Part shown: piece after piece, positions 50,784-62,504 of the stretch
Numbering within the stretch: position 1 is the first letter of the stretch
Layout: each line of letters opens with the position of its first letter
Assembly (NCBI GenBank): GCA_011009095.1
Contig: VTPC01005496.1
Location: 35,544-99,543, forward strand
Source of the DNA: Ignelater luminosus
Taxonomy: Eukaryota; Arthropoda; Insecta; Coleoptera; Elateridae
DNA: 64,000 bases
Direction: 5' to 3'
Position numbers and translations under genes: made by a program
The notes under the pieces: model-generated
The model's input: only the letters and a program-made list of their open reading frames with translations
Told to the model about the DNA's origin: nothing
Databases searched by the model: none

Positions 50784-51041
50784 TTAGCTGTTTGTAGATT
50801 TGCTGAAAAACAGCACATTAGACTCAGAAGAGTTTAAGTTAAATGCGTTATCTTGAGAGAATTTAGATATAAGTTTTAAGCTATTATTTAAGATTTTAAC
50901 TGCGTTACTAACTTCGTCGGGAGACAAAAAGTCGTAGATCTGTGTATAGTCAGCGTATATAGGAATATTGTGTATAAGGTAAGAGCAGAGAGCCAAGTAT
51001 AGAACCCTATGGCACCCCTCTAGTAACGGAATGTCTTTCAC
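50784..51041 (-). pseudogene. Jockey-type LINE reverse transcriptase fragment
   Basis: The minus strand shows the core palm of a jockey-like reverse transcriptase. SVTRGVP, a stop in place of Gln, then GSILGSLLL (near 51030-50985) give the GVPQGS motif. After a frameshift come IPIYADYTQIYDFLSPDEVS and KLISKFSQDNAFNLNSSES. The catalytic YADD motif reads YADY, so one of the metal-binding Asp residues is lost. Only about 90 residues remain. Both sides end abruptly, so this is a short internal scrap of an old insertion. Confidence 0.8.
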
Positions 51042-51924
51042 AACACAACAACGGTGACATAAAAATCTTGGACACTGATGCTCTATTACTTCTCCAAACC
51101 TACATGAGGCGAATGATTTTATACCGTTCGCCGCGTCTACTTACACTATAACGACAATAACAAGCTGAATACTTTTCAAAAACTATTTCATTCGCGCTAG
51201 GTCACAAATGGGGCCGGCAAGTACGCTAGCCGGTATCTTTTGTTGTGCGAATTTTAATTACTACTTATTTCAATTTGGTATATATAGTTCGCCAGCTTGG
51301 CTAGGGCTTCGAGCCCTTCGGTTCTAAATTTGGAATCTCACGCTCCTCCGTCCAGCATTCCACAGCGATCCGGAAGGACAACGACCTTATCGAGAGAAGA
51401 ACCGTCTGTAGCCAACAGAGCCAACTTTCCACGCTCTCCAAGAGGCCTTCTACACGGGATGAGACTATTACGTTACTCAACGTCTCATTCAGCCTCTCGA
51501 TACTACATTAACTCATGCTTATGGTACTTGGATAAAACATCAAGACCGTCCATGAACTCCACTGTGCCACCATGTTTAACAGTTTAACAGTCGAGATGTG
51601 CGTAATTGACTGCCAAGTCCGGACGATTGGCGGTAAGCAACCGTCCTACTCGACTAATCTGTTAATTTCCGAGAGTAGAAAAAAATAGTATTGAGTCTCA
51701 GCAAGCAAAAAAAAAGGAAACTAAAGGTAGTTCCTGGACAGAGTGTAGAAACAAAATCAAAAAACGAATAAAATAAAGAAGATGATATAGCAGAGAAGCT
51801 CGAAGGTGATTTAAAGAGATGTGAAAGAGATGAAGAAAATGCGTTTAAGAACAAAATATAAGCAGCGGTTTATATGTAGGTACACATTTTATTAGGAACA
51901 CACAAAAAAGGAATATGTTGTAAG
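51042..51924 (+). other. Unclassified GC-richer segment, possible retroelement leader
   Basis: 51180-51650 is GC-richer and has a TATATATA box at about 51281 followed within 35 bases by a G+C-rich stretch, like an LTR or gene promoter. A 96-codon open frame (51297-51587) is rich in Ser, Arg and Pro but is not recognisable. No repeat partner, primer-binding site or splice structure is visible. 51650-51860 is AT-rich and purine-rich with nothing coding. Confidence 0.2.
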
Positions 51925-53213
51925 CATTTAGCATAGGGGCTTGAACTCGTAACTAAAGCCATCCAACTACTGATGAACTGCTGTATGAATGCAGGCAAAA
52001 TACCAACAAGGTGGAAAAACGCAGAAGTAATACTGATATTCAAGAAAAGTGACACCGCTGACATAAGGAACTATAGGCCAATTAGTCTATTATCGTATCT
52101 GTATAAGTTGTTAACAAAAATCATTACAAACAAACTGACAAGCAAACTGGACTTCTATCAACCTGCCGAACAAGCAGGATTCGGGAAGGGTTTTAGTACC
52201 ATTGATCACCTTCAAATCTTGCGAACGCTGATTGAAAAATGCGAAGAGTACAACCTCCCATTACACCTAAGGTTCGTAGATTTCCAAAAGGCCTTTGACT
52301 CAGTGGAATTTTGGTCAATACTCAAAGGACTTAACGACACAAGAGTAGACTCCCGTTATACCACACTGCTGAAAGACATCTATACACGTTAAGATCAACG
52401 AAACCCCAAATAAGAGAAAAATACCATTACAAAGAGGTGTCAGACAAGAGATACTATTTCTTTCAAGCTTTTTACACTGGCGCTGGAAACGTATTTAAAA
52501 AGATAAAATGGGAAGAAAGGGGACTAACATAGATGGCACATACTTCAACTATCTGCGCTTTGCAGACGACATAGTCATAATAAGTAGAAATGAGAAAAAA
52601 TTAGAACAAATGTTAACCGATCTTACCCTGAACTCAAAGACCATAGGACTACAGATGGACTATTGCAGACAAACATAATGTCAAATAGCCAAAGACAAAT
52701 TCAGATAGACCAATAAATCATAGAAAATGTCCAGAAATACGTCTACCTTGGGCACCTCACTAAGCTGGGAAAACGACATTCAGAAAATTTAGTGAGATAC
52801 TAAGAAACCAAGAAATACCAATGAGTCTGAAGAAAAAGGTATGGGATACGTGCGTTCTGCCCATAATGACATATGGCACAACAACAATGGCAATAACACA
52901 TAAAAGCGCAAACAAATTAGAAACAACCCAACGTGCTATGGAGACGGCAATGCTCAGCATACGTCTTAGAGACCGGTCCGAAACGGAGAAATTAGGCGCC
53001 GTACATTATAGAAACAAGTCTTAAAGCAAAGATGGAATTGGACCGGACATGCCGCGAGAACACCTCCAGAACATTAGGTAAACTGACCCATACGTTGGCG
53101 ACCTAAGATATCAAAAAGATAGCGGGCAAAAATTGGTTGCAAGCTGCGCAAAATAAAGAAACCTGGCACAACTTAGAAGATGCGTACGGCTAGCACTAGG
53201 TGAGGGAGAGCTG
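51925..53213 (+). pseudogene. RTE-like LINE reverse transcriptase, 5'-truncated and frameshifted
   Basis: The reading starts at about 51940 with LELVTKAIQLLMNCC. It continues in the open part to 52392 with GKIPTRWKNAEVILIFKKSD, RNYRPISLLSYLYKLL, QAGFGKGFSTIDHLQ and the palm motif FVDFQKAFDSVE (first catalytic Asp). A stop ends that frame at YTR. Later frames carry the degraded GVRQ motif near 52435, the intact LRFADDIVIISRNEKKLEQM at about 52552, a YVYLGH relic near 52740, VWDTCVLPIMTYGTTTMAI (52839-52890) and a WNWTGHAARTP segment near 53035. The last part (53100-53190) has KIAGKNWLQAAQNKETWHNL. The endonuclease domain is missing. The RTE label rests on overall resemblance and should be confirmed. 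Confidence 0.85.
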
Positions 53214-53214
53214 A

Positions 53215-53244
53215 AAGAAGAAGAAGAAGAAGAAGAAGAAGAAG
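53215..53244 (+). repeat. (AAG)10 tail of the LINE
   Basis: Ten AAG triplets follow the C-terminal LINE segment after about 20 bases. In a shifted frame they would read as poly-Glu. The position suggests the simple-repeat 3' terminus of the insertion rather than coding sequence. Confidence 0.85.
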
Positions 53245-56200
53245 ATTCGATATCATATGTGACCATTTCCGAGAATAATATAGTGTTCTTACGGGAAAAA
53301 ACACAAGAAATAATTTAAAAATTACCAAAACTAGACGTTTTTTAAAGCCGTTATCATCTGGAAATTTAGATAGTGCGACTTAAAACATTTTTTTTCATGT
53401 TTAGTACGTGAAAAGATTAAACAAATCGTTAGACCTGAACTCTCCAAATCAGGACCTTTATATTCTCAATTTGCGTGCAATTTACATTTAGATGTATCTT
53501 CTATTAAAGAAGCTTATACTATTACGCCAGTACACAACTCTTTATGAATTTAGTTAAGTTGATACCACTATTCTTAGATAGAGAAAATCAGAAAAGCAAC
53601 GAGGAAGGTGGCAAAATCAGGGAAAACAAAAAGAATTTTTATCTGACTGTTGGTTATTAATTTATTATCCTTCCTGTCTCCTGTAGATGGACTTTGCTCT
53701 GAAGAAAAACAAGAAATTTCGTTATACGGACTGTGCAAATCAAATGGATCTTTTGTAAGGAATCCTAAAAGCATGCCGCGTTTTTCGGAAAAATATTAAA
53801 AATCATTTTTCATTGTACTACAAAAAATTTGGACAATTTTTACCACGGTACTGCATATATTTTGTTATTTTAGGCAATTAAAAATGTTTCTTACTGTGAA
53901 CAAGTTTTATAAAATGGTGCAAATCTTTTATTTGTATGTCTACAATAAGAGCTCCGTGGTGGTTTTTCCTATTCGAGTTCAAGAAGACCCTCCCATAGGC
54001 GCCGAAAGAAAATAATATGGCTCCAGTTACACACTTGCGGAGAGGTCCTTAATTAGTTGTTATGTCACTGATCTTAAAGCCTTACAACACAAAATAAAAA
54101 ATATCTTATTGGTCCTGATGCTTTAGAATCACACAAGAAAAAGGTCTCTTTTTATTATACAGCGTTGCACAACTTGGGTCGTGAAAGTTTATAACGTTAT
54201 TGTCGAAAATGTTACTGAAGAAAGTTACACTATACAGGGTGAACATACTAGAAACTTCAGACTATTACGTATCTATATCGAGTATGCATTGAAAATATCT
54301 CGTAAATCGCAAGAGATATAAAGTCAATTAAATCAGAAAAAAGTGTGTTAGAGACCAATTTATTGGTGATTTTGTGGTTTCAGAAAGATATTCTTTAAAA
54401 ATCGAGCTTGAATTGGTACCTTTCACTTCGCTGTTTTTATAAGGTCAATCCATTTTTCACCCTCTAGAGCTTAAAGTATAAATTATTAAAAATGTATGTA
54501 GTAACATTAAATTGTTGAGAATACAATTTTGCACAACAAGATACTGCAAGAAATTTGCTGTCACCTTGGCTTGAACCCAACTTGGAAAGGAAGAAGAATT
54601 AATATATTATCAATAGAAGCGTAAATACATGAAAGAATTCAAACCGTTTTCCTCTAATGACTTAAGTTTAAAATTGCTAGGAATTAAACAAAATCAGTTA
54701 GTCTGCAATTGCAGCAGATTGGAAGCTACCTACCTAAGCACACATTTGTAGTGATGTTTTGGCTTAGCAATATATTTTTGTATCCTGGAGAAGGTAAGAA
54801 TAATTCTTAAAGTAGACTGACTATTGTACTATGCAACGATGTATCATGCCCTTCCGATAGTTTAAAAAAAATTACAGTGCTTTACTACCTGTATTTCAAC
54901 ATACCTACCAGATCAGAGAGAAAAATCTACTGAAACTGTTATTGATTCTATGAGAAAACAATGCAACAAAAATCTCTTGTTGCCGAATAGAGAGATATTT
55001 TCTACAAGATGTTCATCTTTATTTTTCATTGCATAAAGGTGCCATATTGTCTAGTGTGATTAGGAAAATCAAGCTCATGAATATTAATAGGGAAGTATGA
55101 CTTGAATTGCTATATACGGCAAAATCCGCAGACAAAGGTTTTCGACATTGTTGGAATTTACTGTATATAAGACTCATTTCCGGTTTGGTAAAGAATGGCA
55201 GTGCCGCCAAATTGAGGAGATTTTCTCTTTTTTCGGAAATATCACGAGGATTGCACGGAATCACTCCATCTGTTCGAAACTTGAAGTACAGCTACTAAGA
55301 TCAAAATACTCATCTACTACATAAATAATAAAATTAAATTTTAAAAGGAGAACTAATATGTGTTGAATTGAAATACAAGAAGTATTTTTAAGAGAAATTA
55401 TAAATTCTTACATTTTATAAGAATGCTAAACGGCAATAATAATTAAGAAAAACAAATTTATTTAATTTTAAAAGCAAATCCAATCGGAGTCTATTATTAT
55501 GGAAATTAATACGAAATTTAATTCGTCGACTATGCTGAATGATGAAAACTTTCTTTGGAATATTTTAAGATATTCAGGTCTTTGATACTATAATGTTACG
55601 CATTTTACAATTATAAAAGCTTTCATTGTTTAATGAACTTAAAACGATTTAAAGTTTGTTATAAGTTAAAAGTTTCATTTAAGCAACGGTTAAAATTTTT
55701 GTTTAAATAATGAGATAAGGATGTTACTTAATTTCTTCATTGTCTTCATTTTCTTTTTGCCATTTTCTAAATTTTCATGTCTGGATGTTCTACATTTTTC
55801 TCATGCCTTATTATTTGCTAAGCTGATTTCTACAATTTTTGTCCTCAGCCAGGTTCGTTTCGTTGACAATCTATATTATCCCCTTGGGATTTTAGGGTTT
55901 TTTATTTCCCCTTCAACTGAAGACTCGAAAAATATTGTAGGTTCTTCCGGTTAGTCCGGGTCGAGTATTACATACATTTGAAATTTATTCCAGAAGTACG
56001 AATTTATACAAATTAAATAATTTAAACATGAAATAAAAATCGTAATTTAAATTTGAATTCTACCATCAAAAACATTTTTTAATGTAAATAAAATTAAAGT
56101 AGATAAATTCTAAATAAAGTTATTATATTAAGAAAAGCTATTTTACTTTTTATTGTTTGACATTTTTACGGTATACCTGTCCACACCTGCATGGAATGTA

Positions 56201-57304
56201 AGAATGTATTTCGAGAGATAGATAAGCGGTGTCCTCCAAGTTCAGTGGAATTACAACACTTTTCCTACCTTATAGTACGGAAAAATAAAAATCGTAATTA
56301 CTACACTAGATCATGTTGACCATGAAATTTTATTAACAGTAAAATGCTTTAGTATAGTATATCAAGAAGTACATCTAGTTTTTACGGCAAGGCACTTGAA
56401 AGATACTTATGTTTACGATTACTTTGGCTTATGAAAAGTTTAAAAATTGTTTATTTCACTTGAAATAAATGAAGGCAATCTCTCCCTCTCTCTTTTGGTA
56501 TTTATTTACAGATAAATATAAAAGGTACGGTTTCATAATAAAATTTGTTTAGCAATTAAATTAATTTCGGTTTTAGCCAACGATTTCAGAAATGTATCAA
56601 TTAACTGATGCTTTTGTGTTTCACAACATAAATCCATTTGTATAACGCAGAACTCAATTAAGGTTCGCTACAGATATTTTATCCGAATGCATTGCTTAAT
56701 AATGATTTTATCTAGCATTAATTATAGAAACCGTTAAATTGTTAGGGGTAGCACATACAAAGTACATAGAGAGTTTGTGCAAATAACAGAAGGTACGTAG
56801 GCAGCCGCTGGATATGTGTAAGCCAAAAATGAGCAGAAAGTGTAAATTTAGAAGAAAGGATTCGTGTAAATACATACACTAAACACATACATCATAATTA
56901 AAAAAATAAATCAAAAAGTCTTTACAAATTAGTTTTTAAAATAATTTTATTGTTATTAAAAAATATGACAAAGTAATTAGTTTGAAAAGTTTATTCTGCA
57001 TACCTAAAGACGGGCTCATCTCGAAAGAGATACTGTCTGGAAATTTTTACTAAACATGTTAAATACAAGGAAATTAAAATCTCTCCTGCGGTAAATCAAC
57101 CCACAAAACAGCGTTAGTACGCAATTTCTTCTGTTGCTGGCAGTGACCGAAAACAGTGGGAAATCACTTTTGTATAACAACAAACGCTGGTAATAGAAAG
57201 TTCTGTAAAATTAATCATTAATTTATTATTTAATTTAGAATTTATTGAATAATAATCTGCTACATTCTCAACACAAAGAAAACAATTTCAAGTATTTCCT
57301 TATA
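53245..57304. other. AT-rich noncoding DNA with one possible transposon end
   Basis: No supported gene in 4 kb. At 54232-54260 TATACAGGGTGAACATACTAG looks like the end of a DNA transposon or MITE of the CAGGGTG-tipped kind seen at 57305, but I find no inverted partner. Open frames at 55019-55298 overlap on both strands and are unconvincing. Confidence 0.4.
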
Positions 57305-59223
57305 CAGGGCGTCCCAAGTCATATATACACTTCTATATTAAGCATAATTTTGAAAGATAGAGATGTGAAATTACGAGAATGTGCATTAATCCATTTGATA
57401 CATCAAATATGATGATGAAGTTGGTTTACAGGTTATGCAACTCCACCGAGAGCGTAAATGACACACACGGCATCTTAACTGGCGGTCTAGCTTTTTGGAA
57501 AGTGGCCATCCTTGTTTTTCATAATACCTTGTAGTATGCTTGGTAATGGCCTGGAATATTTAGTAGATTTTCTAAACTTTCTCAAATAATGTCGAGTGAT
57601 GTTGCGCTGAACATTTAGCAACTCCACTTTTTGATCATCAATCAATAGATGCAAACTCTATAAGTGTCCAAAAGACCCACCACCATTTTTGGACCAACGT
57701 TTCACTTTGGAACGCGACATAATTGTGTCAAAACTCAAAATACCTTTGATCTTTCTTTATCTTCTTTTTACTGGGCAAAGAACATTTTTTGTGCGATTGC
57801 CTCTTACGGTTCCAGCAGCTCTTCAGCCTAAATTTTCCAAGGTACTAAGAAAACGAGAACTTGTGAAATAGTTATCAAAGAAAAATATATCAACAGATGT
57901 CTAGATCACAACTCCTTTTTTGAAAACATTCCGCTTGGCACCACAATATTATCGAGTTTACAGCAAAATTCTGTAGAAGAGCAAAACATCCAATCTTTGT
58001 AACCAAATCGAACCGGCTTTCTCTTAATAAGTTTCTTAGAGGAATGGTGACCATAATACTTTATCATAGCTTTGTTTATTAACAGTTTTTTATGAAATAC
58101 TTTCCATTGCAAACATTTTGGTTTAGCTTCTGCATCAGAAAGCGCAACTTAAACATTTTGTCGGTTTTATCTAGTTCTGCATTAGTAGCGATGTGAGAAT
58201 TTTATTTTTTTTTGGTTTTTCTGTTCCGACTCATCCAATTGGAAGCAAAATACGTCTTCGTTTACACACCAATATAGTTTCTCTCCTGGTAGGCGGTGCT
58301 CCCGAAAACAATAAAATGCCAATAAAAACTTTTAGTTCTTCTTCTGTAACTGTAAATGTGTAGTCGTTCTTATCAGCATTGTACTTTTTTGTTTCTTGCA
58401 CTAGATGTTTTATTATGTCTCGTCAACAAGCTTCTCAAACCAGAGTCAATTCTTCTAATTCAGACTCAAGTTATTTCTCTCGCTCTAAATAGCGAGAAAC
58501 GCTTATGTCCATCATCTGGTTTGTCCATACAGGTTCTTTAGCTACAGTTCGCCACTCTTTATTTCTAAGAATGTCTCTACCAATGTTATATAATGCTGCC
58601 AAAAGGATATCATCTTCAAAGTCATACGTTTCGTCATCTAATGAAAATAATTCAATTTCTCCGGGTACGTCAAGTGGAAGGCTAGCGATCTGTAAATCAT
58701 CTTGTTAAAATTATTCTGCATCCGTTTGATAGTCATGATTTACGCATCATGGGATTGTGCAAGAATAAGAAGATTGAATTTAAAAATATCTTTTCACAAA
58801 CGTTTACAACTCCGTTCATCTTTATCTGTCACAGCACAGGTAATCCGTCTATTGTTAAACTTCTAGTATTCTAAGAAAGCAACACTGCAAAAGCCTGACT
58901 TTTTTCAATCATCCAGGCTTATAAAGATCCAATAGGGCTAAACTGCCCTAATATTAAATTTAATTGTTGGACTTAATTGCATGATTTATCATACTATGAT
59001 ATGCAGAACTTTTTTCCGAATTGATTGATTAAAAAGAAAATACTACTTTATTGTGCAAAAATCAATAATGATTTGTGCAGGTGTCACATATGTAACTGTA
59101 AAATTGTCTTGGTATCTTAGAATTATACCTTTTGGCCATTAATATAAATTCTTCAAATTTCACATCTCTACCTTTCAAAATAAGGTTTATTATAGTGGTG
59201 GACATATAACTTGAGACACCCTG
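57305..59223 (-). mobile_element. PiggyBac-like element with long CAGGG-tipped inverted repeats
   Basis: The left end starts CAGGGCGTCCCAAG and the right end, read inward, CAGGGTGTCTCAAG. The two stay similar without gaps for about 67 bases, with about a dozen differences, sharing ATTTTGAAAG and TAGAGATGTGAAATT at the inner side. Both ends are directly flanked by TATA (57301-57304 and 59224-59227). Inside, on the minus strand, lies a piggyBac-like transposase. Classical piggyBac elements duplicate TTAA and have short ends, so these termini do not match. Either this is a divergent lineage, or the transposase lies inside another element. The length is 1919 bp. Confidence 0.75.
57390..58725 (-). 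pseudogene. PiggyBac-like transposase pseudogene B
   Basis: Minus-strand segments, in order. 58706-58475: acidic N-terminus with PGEIELFSLDDETYDFEDD and NKEWRTVAKEPVW. 58405-58270: LVQETKKYNADKNDYTFTVT leading into EEELKVFIGILLFSG. 58067-57965: MIKYYGHHSSKKLIKRKPVR followed by FGYKDWMFCSST, the catalytic-core region with the normal spacing to the RFGYK motif. 57830-57780: RAAGTVRGNRTKNVLCP. Near 57700 is KVKRWSKNGGG, and 57484-57417 has the C-terminal zinc ribbon relic (RCRVCHLRSRWSCITCK). Stops and frameshifts are many. The order and coverage show that a full-length gene was present. The zinc-ribbon end lies about 110 bases from the element's terminus. Confidence 0.88.
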
Positions 59224-59227
59224 TATA

Positions 59228-59779
59228 TTATAGCAACAGAAGATATTTCAAGACGTCTATTCTGTACTTCAACTGTCTATAAAACAACTAGATAATTAAG
59301 TTAGCTGATAATTCTGCAATAATTTGATAACACCAAAAGGGTGTTCGACTTTGCTGAAATTTAGCTCAAAAATATAATTTCCTGTTAGCTCATTCAAAGT
59401 AAGAAACAATTAATTCGAATAATCAAAGCACAGTCAAACCAAACAGATTTTAAGCTCATGTTTCTAAATACACAAGAACGAGATGAAATCGCCAAGCACG
59501 AAGATGGAAACGACTTCCCAGCCTAAAAAAGTAAGACTTGATCGAGAATTTAGGATTTCTTCCAACGGTCACAAATGTTAAGAGATTTTGAACTTTAAAT
59601 ACAGCAGTTTCTATTAAGACAAAGATCTGTTTCGTGATCTTAACACTTTTAAATGCGCTTAAAGCGGCTTCACTAATCTGATACTCGGGTATTGGGGACA
59701 AGACATCTATTTCTGGAGCAAAAATCCTTTCAGTGATCTATATTAGCATTTCTCAACCTACACTATCAGTTAATGTATA
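59228..59779. other. Noncoding DNA
   Basis: Nothing supported. The minus-strand open frame at 59456-59701 has no family resemblance. Confidence 0.5.
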
Positions 59780-60290
59780 GTTCGACATCTAATCGGCCTT
59801 TCTGGCAGCATACCACATCCAGTCGTGTACAAAATTTTGATCAATGTGCCCATTATCATACTCCTAGACATCGAAGGTATTTTTGACAAAGTCTAGCTCG
59901 AAAGACGTTTCTAAGCATTTGTCAATATAGGCGTTTCCACCCATTTTTCTTATAATATAAATCAATCGGTTTTTTTCTCATACTCTATTTAGAGTTCACA
60001 CTCTCCAAACCAGCGCACACAAAGAATCCATCCCCTTTCCTGTTGTCCTGTTTTCATATTGCCGGAACATACCCAAGTACCGACAATCATGCTCCTAAGA
60101 TGTTCCAATTTGCAGAATTGCATTGTCCGACTTAAACGCTTCCAGTTAGAAATTTGGTTTCAATGGTGGTAAATAAAATCCAATCCAACCAAGACGCAAT
60201 CCATTCAATTCCATCACTAGAGCCAAAATCCTCAACTTAGCTTCCGTTTGTCTAAAACTCTGTAACACACCACTCAAGCTCTTCCTGGTT
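59780..60290 (+). pseudogene. Jockey-type LINE reverse transcriptase fragment
   Basis: The plus strand shows, in shifting frames, LLDIEGIFDKV (palm motif A, family form LLDIEKAFDKVW, about 59865-59897), then NIGVSTHFSYNINQS (about 59926), a degraded GVPQGS region near 60030, DNHAPKMFQFAE (family form FADD, about 60080-60115) and LKRFQLEIWFQWW followed by NPTKTQSIQF (about 60135-60215). The catalytic FADD has become FAE. The copy is heavily decayed and shorter than the RTE-like one at 51.9 kb, with which it shares no direct resemblance. Confidence 0.75.
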
Positions 60291-60514
60291 TCATATTTGG
60301 AAATTAGAAATTTTATTTATTGTCTTCGGGTGAAACAAAGTGCAATATAGCAAACATTAATTCAGAATTTGAAGTGCCACGATAGGCAGGGCTCACGCGC
60401 TCTGTTCCACACATGCAAAACCTTCATCTGCCTAATCTTGAACTACAGGTTTACCTGCTCCGCCAATTTGATCGAGGGCCATTTACTCATTAAGGCGAGA
60501 TATTTCTGGTAAAT

Positions 60515-60750
60515 GCGACAGAAGATTTTAAACCAAGGAGAAATACCTACGGTGGATGCCGCCGTCAAACTGCAACAAAAAGAAACAAAGGCAATTGACG
60601 AAGACAGATTTCCAACCGAGCAGTAATACCTGTGGTGGAAGCGTCTGTCAAATTTGTCGACCAGGACAGAAGATTTTCAATCAAGCAGTAATACATATCT
60701 CCGGTGGGCGCGCCCGTGATAAAGGCAATTGATCGAGACAGAATGTACCT
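60515..60750 (+). repeat. Short tandem array of about three 60- to 85-bp units
   Basis: GACAGA starts recur at about 60519, 60605 and 60664, and again at 60738. Each unit continues AGATTT, then a CAAGNAG/CGAGCAGTAATAC block, GGTGG, and CGTCAAA or a variant. AAGGCAATTGA closes the first and third units. Units differ by insertions, so the period is irregular. It may be an expanded piece of the neighbouring retroelement. Confidence 0.6.
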
Positions 60751-61099
60751 AGAAGTTCTCTACATCCCTCCATATACCAACCAGAGAAAACCTTGTGCCA
60801 CAATGGAACTCTCTCACTTATTGTCTTCTAAAATGCAGAAAGACTGCCGAGTTTGCTCGAGAACATCCTAAGTTTGATCCCTCAAACCTACCTACGGGCC
60901 CTTCAAATGTTTCTTGTTCTTTTCCGCCCGCCAGGGACATTACCCTCGGAAGGGAAATCGTGCGTATAAACACTCATCAATTATCTATAGACATCAGAGG
61001 CATCAGACCTGCAAAGATATTTGTAGTTTGAGCTGGTTCCAAAACCGACTTCAATGTTTAATGATATTTCAGTGAGAAAAACTGTGAAATCCTCATTGA
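60751..61099. other. Noncoding or unrecognised relic
   Basis: A 78-codon plus-strand frame (60795-61031) is open but unrecognised. It could be an upstream part of the protein remnant that follows. Confidence 0.3.
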
Positions 61100-61812
61100 T
61101 CCCTGCCTTGAGATAAAGTGATGCGGCTTATGAAATACACTCCACGAGTGAGTGATCGATGGAGAATATCTTTTACATGCAGTTGTGTGTCGCCGACCAA
61201 GTACTTATGGTTAAATTTGTTAGTTCTATGTCTTGTACGTTACTTGACACTTTTCCCATAATGTGCATGTCGTATTTGAAAGAACACGAAGATGCCTATA
61301 CAATTATGGTTGATCAGGCTCTGCAGCTAGCGCTGTAATAGCTAACGACACAGATATCGTCGTCATGCTTGCCGCTCGGGCTAAGACATCATCTACGAGT
61401 ACCGCACCCTTCATCAAGCAAAGTTAGTGGGAAGGTCTTTTTCATTTCTGATATCCAGAATGACATCGGAAAGATAAGGCACAATACTCTATTTTGCCAT
61501 GGAATGGCTGGCTGTGATACGACGTCAGCAATGTTTGGGAAAGGGAAGGAGCTAGTATTCAAAACTTTGATATCTAATAGAGCGCTAAGAAAAGAGGTGA
61601 GCATATTAACTTTTACAAACGCAGCTAGTAAAGGCATTTCAAGAGCTGAAGAGAAATTTATACTAAATCTGTACAACAGCAGATTTTCAGTGGTGTCAGC
61701 ATTCATATCGATCTTACTTCCAAGTCCAAGAGAGGGGGACTGGTTTGTTCTGTCATGTGCAGCCATTATTGGGGAACATCAGGCGACAATTCAACAATTC
61801 CTTTACGCGTAA
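61100..61812 (+). pseudogene. Remnant of a repeat-associated DTD/GCDTTS-motif protein
   Basis: Segments match an uncharacterised, multicopy protein family that I recall from cnidarian and arthropod genomes. 61270-61320 has YLKEHEDAYTIMVDQA (the family motif is HEEADT; the second acidic residue is Tyr here). After a frameshift 61332-61385 has SAVIANDTDIVVMLAARAK, with the DTD motif. After another shift, 61440-61812 is open with DIQNDIGKIRHNTLFCHGMA and the hallmark GCDTTSAMFGKGKELVFK, then a ribbon of weaker matches ending FLYA. The HEEAD and DTD motifs recall metal-binding acids of PIN/FEN-like nucleases, which is inference. Frameshifts make it non-functional. Confidence 0.6.
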
Positions 61813-62033
61813 GTGCCTTAAGCAACAATTAAGATTTTTATATGAAAAAAAAACCTACAAGATTAGTCTCCCAAAGCTAATACTTTCGGGGTTTTTGAAG
61901 AAAGGAAGCCCAACACATGCCCAAGGACTCAAAATAACGGTGTTATTTTCGAGATTTGTTTTTATGTTTTGGCCATTTACTTATTGTTGAGAATGTTATG
62001 CTTTCAAATATTAGATTATATAACGCGGTTACG
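61813..62033. other. Short noncoding spacer
   Basis: Nothing recognised between the protein remnant and the tandem array. Confidence 0.5.
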
Positions 62034-62504
62034 ACGAAAGGAACAAATTTGATAAAGTCAAAACCATTGTCTCTTTACATAAACGCGCGCACCTTTCGAT
62101 TTACGTATTTCAATAGGAATGTTTTGGCCTACACATCAATAGTTCTAATTTTCCTGGAAGTAACACCAACCTTACAATTTGACGACGACAACGAAAGGGA
62201 CAAATTTGATAAAGTCAAAACCATTGTCTCTTTACATAAACGGGCGCACCTTTCGATTTACGTATTTGAATAGAAATTTTTGGGCCTACACACCAATAGT
62301 TCTAATTTTCCTGGAAGTAACACCAACCTTACAATTTGACGACGACAACGAAAGGAACAAATTCAATAAAGTCAAAACCATTGTCTCTTTACGTAATCGC
62401 GCGCACCTTTCGATTTACGTATTTCAATAGGAATTTTTGGCCTAGACACCAATAGTTCTAATTTTCCTGAAAGTAACACCAACCCTACAATTTGAAAAAC
62501 AACA
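62034..62504. repeat. 157-bp tandem array, three copies
   Basis: ACGAAAGG starts at 62034, 62191 and 62348, an exact period of 157 bases. Copies are about 95 percent identical by eye. Shared landmarks include AAAGTCAAAACCATTGTCTC, CGCACCTTTCGATTTACGTA, CCAATAGTTCTAATTTTCCT and ACAATTTGACGACGACAACG. The third copy degenerates after CAATTTGA. Because 157 is not a multiple of three, the long open frames here (61956-62430) pass through the copies in different frames and are a by-product of the repeat. Confidence 0.95.

Noticed and set aside
61389..61766. 125-codon minus-strand open frame
   Set aside because: It lies opposite the DTD/GCDTTS relic, whose plus-strand frame carries recognisable motifs. 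The minus frame has none.
61956..62430. Overlapping 105- and 83-codon frames with repeated peptide
   Set aside because: They are a by-product of the 157-bp DNA repeat. The period is not a multiple of three, so no protein repeat is being maintained.
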